From: Natrinema soli
GTDB taxonomy: Archaea; Halobacteriota; Halobacteria; Halobacteriales; Natrialbaceae
Length of the DNA: 15,414 nt
Direction: 5' to 3'
Assembly (NCBI RefSeq): GCF_028618695.1
Contig: NZ_JAQIVI010000054.1
Location: forward strand, 1 to 15,414
Position 1 is the stretch's first letter, and every line of letters begins with the position of its first letter. The notes beneath the pieces are model-generated. The model saw nothing but the letters and a program-made list of their open reading frames with translations, made no database searches and was not told the DNA's origin. Of this stretch, positions 6,133 through 13,315 are shown piece after piece. The position numbers and the translations under genes are program-made.

Positions 6133-6244
6133 ATGTGTCCATCTTATATGTGATTAGAATTAATATATATCATGTTACCCATATATGTCGGGGCAGTGGC
6201 ACAGAATCCTGATTTTAAATCCGTCATATGATGGTGGAATAATA

Positions 6245-6265
6245 CCCATGTAGATGGGGGTTTTT
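6245..6265 (+). terminator. Hairpin plus T-run, plus strand
   Basis: CCCAT-GTAG-ATGGG followed by GG and five T, an intrinsic-terminator-like arrangement. It falls at the end of a possible 22-codon ORF (6185-6253) that starts about 20 bases after the AATATATAT stretch. A short plus-strand transcript from about 6185 to 6265 is therefore possible. Confidence 0.35.
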
Positions 6266-6269
6266 CTTC

Positions 6270-6275
6270 AAAAAA
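6270..6275 (-). terminator. T6 run at the end of the primase operon
   Basis: On the minus strand six T occur 8 bases after the TAG stop of the PriL-like gene, followed shortly by a second A/T-rich stretch. Oligo-T runs are the usual termination signal in archaea. Together with the hairpin at 6245-6265 it separates the operon from the repeat region. Confidence 0.45.
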
Positions 6276-6283
6276 TGTTTGCT

Positions 6284-7831
6284 CTAAGAGTGTGAGAAAA
6301 AGTCGTCAGTCTGCTCGAGTTGGTCGTACATGTCGTCGGGGAATGGGAGGCTGCCATAGATTGAGTAGGGACACTGCTCTTTGCCGATACAGTACCGTTG
6401 CATATCGTCATTATTACAATTCATCGGCAGGGGCGTGTCCCCTTCGGGGCCAATGCCACGATCGCCCCGTCGGGCTTCGTACTTGATCTGGTAGGCAGAG
6501 ATCTCTGGATCAAACCATGGCCACCGGCTGAACAGATCTTTGAGTTCATCAGTGATCGCGTCAATGGGTTTCTCGCGGTACTGCGGAAGCCACATTACCA
6601 TCCGAACAAGGTTGAAGAGGTCTTTTCGAACTGGTTTCTCCTCTTGGAGCCGCTCGTCAAGTGCTGCCAGACAAGGCAGTTCAAACAGGTCTTCGAGTTC
6701 CGTAATCTCGAGTGGGCGTGATCCACCACCCGAGTGGCCAATCCGATACGTGTTGACGCGATCACTCCGATCGATCGTCACCGCCCGGTGCGACTCAGAA
6801 TTAACAAGCGTTTTGGCGACGCTACGGTGGTTGGACAGTTGCCCCAACTGAGCTTTCTCACCCTCGTTCTCTGGGTCGTATGCCTCGAGCGCGTCGGACA
6901 ACTCCTGAGCAGTATGAAACTCGCCGATCTGAGTCTGGGGTGACGCTCGCACCGCATTTTGGAGCAGTCGGACGATCTGCTCGCCCCGGTCCCAATTTTT
7001 CCACACCTTCTCGTACTGACCGATCTCGAGGGCGTAGTCAGTCCGCTCGGTGATCGCCGTCTCATGCTCTCGAAGCCACTTGCGTTGTGGTTCACCGAGT
7101 TCCTGGTCTTGGACTGCCTGTAACCGGCCAAAACACCGCTTTGCGTACGATCGATAGGTGTCATGGAGGTGGTCGAGCGGAACGTAGAGATGGTTGTTCT
7201 TGACCTGCGTTCGAATCTCGCCCGTCTCATCGCTACTTGCCGCTTCGGTGGATGCTCGCGCGAGACACTTTCGAGAGGCAGCCGCCATTGGGATTTCTAC
7301 GTAGAGACCGGACTCATTTTCGGCAGTCTCCTCCTCGTCGAATTCGGGCACCGGTTTGACGCCCGTACAAACGCGACCCGGGTGGGGACCATCCTGACTG
7401 GGGCCTTTCGCGTAGAGGACCTCAGCAATATCCTGATACAGAGTCGGATCGTCGTACTCATGCACAAGTGCGAGGAGATTGGTCGCGAACAGCTTGCGGA
7501 TGTTATGAAGGACTTGATTCTGCCGAGACGGCGTGTCTTCGAAGCGAGGTTGTTCGCTCACGCAAACTGTACTGAGAGTAGCCAGCAAAACGAGCGTGGC
7601 GGGCTCGTCGACGAACGGGTACTCGAGCGGGCGGTTACGCTGGGAGCTCTTGAACACAGCAGTCCCGAACCGTTCGATATCCGAAAGCAGCGTCTCTCGG
7701 TCTGGCGTATTCTCGACGACATAGCGGTCGTACCCGCGGGTGAACAGTCGAACGATCTCGTTATCGGTGTAGTTGGTTGGGATCGCTGCAGCGAGGTAGG
7801 CGTCTCGGTCAGTCTCTCGTGGGTCAATCAT
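6284..7831 (-). CDS. priL: Primase large-subunit (PriL)-like protein with Fe-S domain
   Basis: 515 residues from the ATG at 7831, chosen because it overlaps the PriS-like gene by 8 bases, the coupling seen throughout this operon; an in-frame ATG at 7918 would add 29 basic residues lying wholly inside the upstream gene. The C-terminal domain (about 380-500) carries the PriL pattern: LPC (C387), then a helical stretch with FNLVRMVMWL, then MNC (C472), YC (C481) and QCP (C487), four Cys placed as the ligands of the PriL 4Fe-4S cluster. In that family this domain helps bind template and initiating nucleotide and is needed for primer initiation. A segment around 295-366 (LSNHRSVAKTL, then YRI) looks like a winged helix. 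The protein is longer than typical archaeal PriL (roughly 350-400), and its N-terminal 280 residues are helical without a recognised domain. It is probably the partner of the adjacent PriS-like protein. Confidence 0.85.
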   Translation of the reverse strand: MIDPRETDRDAYLAAAIPTNYTDNEIVRLFTRGYDRYVVENTPDRETLLSDIERFGTAVFKSSQRNRPLEYPFVDEPATLVLLATLSTVCVSEQPRFEDTPSRQNQVLHNIRKLFATNLLALVHEYDDPTLYQDIAEVLYAKGPSQDGPHPGRVCTGVKPVPEFDEEETAENESGLYVEIPMAAASRKCLARASTEAASSDETGEIRTQVKNNHLYVPLDHLHDTYRSYAKRCFGRLQAVQDQELGEPQRKWLREHETAITERTDYALEIGQYEKVWKNWDRGEQIVRLLQNAVRASPQTQIGEFHTAQELSDALEAYDPENEGEKAQLGQLSNHRSVAKTLVNSESHRAVTIDRSDRVNTYRIGHSGGGSRPLEITELEDLFELPCLAALDERLQEEKPVRKDLFNLVRMVMWLPQYREKPIDAITDELKDLFSRWPWFDPEISAYQIKYEARRGDRGIGPEGDTPLPMNCNNDDMQRYCIGKEQCPYSIYGSLPFPDDMYDQLEQTDDFFSHS

Positions 7832-8750
7832 GTGTGAGTTCACTCTCGGTTTCAAGGAACTGTGGTCGGGCTTCCGTTTGCGGATCGAACGCTGGGCTCT
7901 CGATCGGCTGGACGACACGGCAGACGTCTGCGTGCAACGAGTAGGGCACTCGAAGGAGACGACTCCGGTCAGCGGTCACAACGGGATCGATCGGAATCTC
8001 GAAGCGCTCGAGCAAGAGGTCGTTCAGCACTTCTCGGCTTTTCTCATCGTACCCGTATTCAAGATCGTCGTCGAGAAGGTAGACGTGGACGCCTTGACCG
8101 GAATAGACGACCATCGTCTCCTCGGCAACAAACACATCCATGAAGATATCGCGCGTTTTGAAGCCGTACTCGATTGCACGGTTGATGTCCTCGAATGAGT
8201 AGGGATACCCCGTTGGATCGGCGTCACGAATCTCGGACTCGGCGAGCAACGCATCGTCACGACTCGTATCTGTTGATTGGATCACGAGGTCAGTCTCATC
8301 AAGTTCGCGTTCAGCGCGTGCTGTCGCGATGTCTTTCGCATCGATATCAACCGCAAGAACCCACGGTCGGTCCCAGTTGTCTAACCCGTAGTAGACGCCA
8401 TCCGAAATCGGATCACTCTTCTCGAGCAAATCGGGATCAGCCAACGCGTACTCACTTCCCTGGAACGGGTCGTACCGTGCGGGAGATTGGATGAACGAGA
8501 CGAGTTCCTCGAAATCGCTGAAGTTCTGTGCAATCGGCTCGCCACCAGAATCGGTACGCCACGTCGGCCGTCGAATGAAGTCGCGATCGGGGCGCTCCGC
8601 TTTGCGGATGGGATGGCGTTCGCGGAAGCTGATTCCGAACTCTTTCGGTGCCGTTGGTGTGATGAACGGCGGCAACTGGTCTACGTACTTGGGGAACTCC
8701 TCGGTGTAGAACGCATAGACCTCGTCGCGAGTTGCCTGTCGCCAACTCAT
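7824..8750 (-). CDS. priS: Archaeo-eukaryotic primase catalytic subunit (PriS-like)
   Basis: 308 residues. All three catalytic motifs of the archaeo-eukaryotic primase superfamily are present: VDID (D135, D137, metal-binding), SGQGVHVY (217-224, with the essential His222) and IDPVVTADRSRLLRVPYSLH (254-273), which supplies the third acidic residue and the RLxRxPxSLH signature of PriS. The enzyme would synthesise RNA or DNA primers on single-stranded DNA. The protein has a single Cys (C277), so the zinc-binding insertion usual in chromosomal PriS is absent. The start codon overlaps the upstream ATPase stop as ATGA, with GGAGG 6 bases before it. It is divergent from chromosomal PriS, so it is an element-specific copy rather than the host's own gene. 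Confidence 0.92.
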   Translation of the reverse strand: MSWRQATRDEVYAFYTEEFPKYVDQLPPFITPTAPKEFGISFRERHPIRKAERPDRDFIRRPTWRTDSGGEPIAQNFSDFEELVSFIQSPARYDPFQGSEYALADPDLLEKSDPISDGVYYGLDNWDRPWVLAVDIDAKDIATARAERELDETDLVIQSTDTSRDDALLAESEIRDADPTGYPYSFEDINRAIEYGFKTRDIFMDVFVAEETMVVYSGQGVHVYLLDDDLEYGYDEKSREVLNDLLLERFEIPIDPVVTADRSRLLRVPYSLHADVCRVVQPIESPAFDPQTEARPQFLETESELTHD

Positions 8751-11700
8751 GAGGAGCCTCCTGTCACCTTTTCGTCCAGTTTTCGAAGAGTTTGAACCGT
8801 TGTCATCCCATCAGATTCAAACGACTCGACTCGCTCCTGGATCTGTGCAAGTGAGCGCCCATCCCGCCCACTCACGGTGCCGGGAAGCCGTCCTGCATCG
8901 GCAAGCATCTTCACAGTTCCTCGACCATCATCACGGGACGGAAACACCCACACTGCATCCGCGTCGACAGCAGCCATCTTGTCATAATCACTCACCACTG
9001 CCTCTGCGTTGTTTGAGGCCATCTCAACCTCTCCAACCCATACGAGTTCGTCATCAGCATCGACTGCCGCGACATCGAAAATCGTTTCAGGAGTGTGCTG
9101 ATAATATCGGTAGACCTGTTCAACTACCTCGAACTCGGTGAGCCAGTCCCAGAGGAGTTCTACCCCGACTTTGTGCGGTGTCTTTTCACCGAGATCACCG
9201 ACGCCTTCCTCAGCAGTCAGTGTCTCGTCTAAGAGCTCTCGTCCAGCTGGAAGAACCGTATAGTATGTGTGACGGTTCACCGTCTCCTTCTCGAGGAGCC
9301 CCTGTTCAAGGAGAACCTGCGTATCAAGTCCGTCAAGGTCCTCTTGCAACTCACCCATTCCCTCCAAGAGCGTATACCCCGGACGGTCACGGTTCATCGC
9401 GTCGAGGACGCGTTTGAGGAAGATCGCATCGTCTTGCGAGAGCCCCCGCCGCCGGAGTTCATCGTCCGAGACTGGGCACTCCTCTTCGTCCGTGGCCGGA
9501 TCGAAGAAGGCGGCTCCATTTGCAACGCCAACCGGATCATCATCGGTGGTCTCCGCGTCACTGCTGTCGTGACCGATCTCGCTTACGTCTGTGTCAGCTG
9601 TGAGATCGCGATCGTCTCGATCATCGTGCTGATCGTCGGCCCCATCGTCAAGGCTAGTCTTCTCGAGCGGCTGCTGGCCGTCTGCGTCCTCACTCTTTTC
9701 GTCGAACTCTACCATCTTTTCACTCTCGTCCTCATCCAACGCCGGCGACGCGCCAGCCCGCCGATCTGTGTCGCTCCAATTCGACCACTCCATCGCGTCC
9801 TCGTGGGACGGTACGTACAACCCGTACTCCTCCTCAGTCCGCTCGAGTACTTCCGGCAGAAGCTCTTCGTCGAACTGTTGCTGTTCGGCCGCCGTCAACG
9901 GCTCGTCGCTTTCTGGGTGCCCGCTTATGATCGGGGGCGAGTGCAAGGTCAACGGCGCTGGCCGATCCTCACCGAATCCAGGGGAGACGAGTTTCGTGAA
10001 CCACTCGCCCGCTGCCATCCGGTTGTTCCGGTTCCGGACATCCTCCACAGACAACTCGTCGTGCGTGAACGTCTTCGCGAACCGATCCTTCATCGAGATA
10101 TCACCAATCAGTTTCGTATGCACCTCCGTCAGCAGTTCCTCGTATGCACCGGTCCCATTGTGGTACTTCTTGACCTGCTCGGGGTACTGCATGATGAACC
10201 CGAGACTCAGTCCCGACGATCGTCCCTGGGGGAGCAGTTGATCGGCGACCAGTTCAGTCGCGACGAACGGTGCAGCCTCTTCCATGATGACGTTGACCAC
10301 GTTCTCAGGGTTCGTCCGCCGCCGTCGTTGGATCGAGTGCCACAGATCACTCAGCATGACTGTGGTGAACCCACGCTGGGCGTCGAGCGTGAGATCGCCG
10401 AGGTCGAACAGAATCGTGACATCTTCATCGAGGAACTCACTGAAGTCGAAGTGGGTCTCCTGCTGGTGGAAGCCGTAGAGATCGTCTCCGGTGGATTCGG
10501 CTTCGCGACCGGGTTTGTGTCGAAGCATCCAGTGAAGGTGGCGATCCTCTTTCAGTTTGTTCAGCCGGTTCATCACCGCTCCCATCGTCGTGTCGAACTG
10601 GTTTTCGTCCTTGGCAAACTGCGCGGCGAGTGAATCGTGGATGTCGGCATTGATCTCCGAAACCTCCGGCAGCTCCTGATGATGGTGCATTCGCGTCGCG
10701 GCCTCGACAAGATCATCCAACCCGAAGACGTCGTCACCGTGTTTCGGATCGAACAACGCTTGGATCAGGAACGTCAGAATTTCGTTCGCCACGAACGCCT
10801 GCTCGTACTTCTCCGCTCCCATGATCATCCGCATCAGCTCATGGAAGTGATCGACTTTCTCCTTGACTGCCGTCTCCCGATCGTTCCCCTCGAGCGCTGA
10901 TCGAATATCGAAGAACGAGATGGCTGGCAGTGTTCCTGGCTCCCGGAAGTAGTACACGTCGTCGAGATTCCCGAATCTCTTGTAGTGGGCCATCAGGTAG
11001 TTCTTACACATGTTGTCACCTTTCGGGTCGAAGAGGACGTTCGGCCCTGGTGTCGTCTCGGCGAGCGAGCGCAACATGTGATACGTAACTTGGCTTTTCC
11101 CGCTCCCAGTCGCGCCACAGAGCAACCAGTGGCGCGACTGACGGTTTGGTGGTAACCGAAGCGGGCCCTCGACAGCACTGTTGGCGTCCTGACCGAGGAC
11201 CATCCCCGTGGTATACTGACGGCGTTGGGCGGTGTCCAACCCAGGAAGGGTCGTGCGGCTTTCGGGATTCGCATGGGTCTCTTTGACCGCCTCGTCGGTG
11301 AGATGCTCGGTACTGGGGACGATGACCATGTTGCAGAGTTCGGCGGGATCGAGATGGAGGTCGGGTTCGGAGCGGCTCACCCGCCCACCAGCGACGACCT
11401 CACCCTCGAGAAACCGATTGAAACAGCGTCGTGAGCGCTTGCGCCGACTGCGCTCAAGTACTCCTTTCTCGTGGAGGGTTTCGCTCTCGAGTTTATAGTA
11501 GTCACCAGCAAGCGGATCGAACACGGTACTCAGGTTCCGGAGGTCGTGTTCGATTTCGGATGTATCGCTCAGAGACAAGTTCGTAGGGACAGTCACCGCC
11601 CGCAGGTTGGTCGTGAACGTATGTCCCCAGTCTTCGTTTTTGATCTCGTCGATGCGCTCAGATCGAGATTCACTGAGTGACTCTGACCGCGATGAGGACG

Positions 11701-13315
11701 ACTCACTATTCTTTGGACCGCGTAGAAGCTCTTCAAGGGCTATGGCGGCTTCACCCCACAGCGTCTCGCGTCCCTGTTCGATTTCGTCGATGTGGTATTC
11801 ACCCTCTTTCGTCAGATCGGGCTCGCCTTCGAACGCGGCCTGGAAGACGATCGGGTGATCCGTGCTTGCAAAATGATCGATCAGCACGGTCAGCGGCGCG
11901 TGTGAGCTCGCCTTCGACCGATCGTCCTCACCCATCTGCCCATCGAACTTCTTGATCGCCGCCATTGGATCTCCACTGCCGGTCCACCGCAACCCATACG
12001 GTTCAACTTCATCCGGATGTGGCCGAGCGAGTACTCCCTCACCGGTATCGACTGGCGTCTCGAGGGAGAACGTGAGCGACCCTGGATCGCGGTTTTCTGC
12101 GTTCTCTTTCGCACGGAGTGCATCAAGGTCAACACTCGGGAGTTGCGTGCCGAGTGGGAGATTGGAATCGGACTCCTCCGTACTGGTGCTCTCGTCGGCA
12201 GTGTCCTCTGTAGTGATCCGCTCACCCATGGCCGTTGCTCCTCCGTCAGCAACGGTCGGGTTGGAACCCTGGACACGAACGAGCGCCTCGACTTCAGCCA
12301 GTGTACACTGGAGTGTCCCGTTCTCGAGAGCGGTCTCGAACTCGTCGTAGGAGTACTGCTGTGGAGTGATGAGCTTCTCCGCAAAGTCAACAGTCACACG
12401 TTCGATTTCCACGGAGTCGGGGTAGGCCGAGTTGAGCCGATCGTAGAGCGTGGACAGGTGTTGCTCGCAGGTGTAGTAGAATTCGATCGGAGAGTCCGTC
12501 CCGTCGCTGTAGATTACAAACTCGAACGTGAGCGGATCGGGATCCGAAAGCGGGTTGAGCTGTTGCCACCACGACAGTCCACCTCGTCGGACGTCGTGCA
12601 AGGGACGGATCTGGTTGATGACTTCCCGTGGCGCTCGTTCGCCCGTCGATGGAACGACTCGGATGTACTCTTGTTTACGCTCAAGTGGCGAGGCAGCGGA
12701 GGCTTCGAGTTCGAGAACGGTCTCGTGAAGCTCTGTTGGGTCCTCGATCGCCCAGCACTGGATTTCGGGCGACGTGTGGTCGAACGTACTGAACGTGACG
12801 GTGCCATACGACAACAGCTGGCCGATGGGGGACTGCTGAAAAGTAGTGTCGACGACACGGTCGAGCGGGAGTTTCGTGAATCCATCGCCACGAATTCCCC
12901 GCGTGCGGACGTAGAGTTTCTCCGACGTGAGGACGTACGTCGTGCGAAGCGCCCGAACAATCGGACGCACACCGATCGCGACGCCTACCAGGCCAATCAG
13001 AATGGGGACAGCACTCAGCCACCAGAGTGGAATCTCGGCAGTGATGAGTGCTGTCTCGAGCGTGTAGGGCTCGAGTCCGACGAGCGACGGTCCTGTTGTA
13101 ACCCCGGCGATGCTTTCGGTCGCAAGAGCGAGCGCGACCGCCACGAAGCCGAGTGCGACCAAATACGTCCGAAATCCGCCTCGAAACAGTGGTGTGCCGG
13201 TCCACTGCACGTCCAGGTCGGAGACCTGCTTCACTTGCTCGTCCTCTGCAACGATCCACTCGAGCGACTCAGCGTCGCTGTTGGGGGTACTCTCGGTTTT
13301 CTCAGTCGTCTGCAT
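8747..13315 (-). CDS. VirD4/TraD/HerA-like ATPase with N-terminal PH domain and C-terminal nuclease-like domain
   Basis: 1522 residues. Two membrane helices (about 50-68 and 98-118) are followed by a bacterial-type PH domain (bPH2/DUF304 pattern, about 120-205, with VLTSEKLYVRTRG and a GTVTF strand). Residues 210-720 are a long region of unknown fold. The ATPase core has Walker A GATGSGKSQ (734-742), FDPKGDN (762-768), Walker B-like VNVIMEEA (1007-1014, Glu-Glu instead of Asp-Glu) and a sensor FIMQYPEQ (1040-1047), as in coupling proteins and HerA/FtsK relatives. An acidic linker (about 1195-1262), a winged-helix-like segment (1285-1365) and a possible restriction-endonuclease-like fold (1385-1480; FDVAAVD, then VGEVEM) end the protein. 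It probably feeds DNA to a membrane transfer channel. GGAGGTGA lies 9 bases before the ATG, which overlaps the upstream gene by 14 bases. Confidence 0.9.
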   Translation of the reverse strand: MQTTEKTESTPNSDAESLEWIVAEDEQVKQVSDLDVQWTGTPLFRGGFRTYLVALGFVAVALALATESIAGVTTGPSLVGLEPYTLETALITAEIPLWWLSAVPILIGLVGVAIGVRPIVRALRTTYVLTSEKLYVRTRGIRGDGFTKLPLDRVVDTTFQQSPIGQLLSYGTVTFSTFDHTSPEIQCWAIEDPTELHETVLELEASAASPLERKQEYIRVVPSTGERAPREVINQIRPLHDVRRGGLSWWQQLNPLSDPDPLTFEFVIYSDGTDSPIEFYYTCEQHLSTLYDRLNSAYPDSVEIERVTVDFAEKLITPQQYSYDEFETALENGTLQCTLAEVEALVRVQGSNPTVADGGATAMGERITTEDTADESTSTEESDSNLPLGTQLPSVDLDALRAKENAENRDPGSLTFSLETPVDTGEGVLARPHPDEVEPYGLRWTGSGDPMAAIKKFDGQMGEDDRSKASSHAPLTVLIDHFASTDHPIVFQAAFEGEPDLTKEGEYHIDEIEQGRETLWGEAAIALEELLRGPKNSESSSSRSESLSESRSERIDEIKNEDWGHTFTTNLRAVTVPTNLSLSDTSEIEHDLRNLSTVFDPLAGDYYKLESETLHEKGVLERSRRKRSRRCFNRFLEGEVVAGGRVSRSEPDLHLDPAELCNMVIVPSTEHLTDEAVKETHANPESRTTLPGLDTAQRRQYTTGMVLGQDANSAVEGPLRLPPNRQSRHWLLCGATGSGKSQVTYHMLRSLAETTPGPNVLFDPKGDNMCKNYLMAHYKRFGNLDDVYYFREPGTLPAISFFDIRSALEGNDRETAVKEKVDHFHELMRMIMGAEKYEQAFVANEILTFLIQALFDPKHGDDVFGLDDLVEAATRMHHHQELPEVSEINADIHDSLAAQFAKDENQFDTTMGAVMNRLNKLKEDRHLHWMLRHKPGREAESTGDDLYGFHQQETHFDFSEFLDEDVTILFDLGDLTLDAQRGFTTVMLSDLWHSIQRRRRTNPENVVNVIMEEAAPFVATELVADQLLPQGRSSGLSLGFIMQYPEQVKKYHNGTGAYEELLTEVHTKLIGDISMKDRFAKTFTHDELSVEDVRNRNNRMAAGEWFTKLVSPGFGEDRPAPLTLHSPPIISGHPESDEPLTAAEQQQFDEELLPEVLERTEEEYGLYVPSHEDAMEWSNWSDTDRRAGASPALDEDESEKMVEFDEKSEDADGQQPLEKTSLDDGADDQHDDRDDRDLTADTDVSEIGHDSSDAETTDDDPVGVANGAAFFDPATDEEECPVSDDELRRRGLSQDDAIFLKRVLDAMNRDRPGYTLLEGMGELQEDLDGLDTQVLLEQGLLEKETVNRHTYYTVLPAGRELLDETLTAEEGVGDLGEKTPHKVGVELLWDWLTEFEVVEQVYRYYQHTPETIFDVAAVDADDELVWVGEVEMASNNAEAVVSDYDKMAAVDADAVWVFPSRDDGRGTVKMLADAGRLPGTVSGRDGRSLAQIQERVESFESDGMTTVQTLRKLDEKVTGGSS

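Larger units (their letters stand above)
5893..6240. other. Candidate replication origin or regulatory region
   Basis: This gene-free stretch combines repeated GC-rich boxes, inverted repeats and an AT-rich segment (about 6137-6175, with TTATATG and AATATATAT) right after the last box. That is the usual layout of iterons next to an unwinding element. It sits just past the end of the two-subunit primase operon. No Orc1/Cdc6 or Rep gene is visible in the window to support origin function, so the assignment is inference. Confidence 0.35.

Noticed and set aside
9269..10633. Plus-strand frame of 454 codons
   Set aside because: It lies wholly antisense to the well-supported transfer ATPase; its Arg/Val/Leu-rich product is the typical mirror of acidic haloarchaeal codons.
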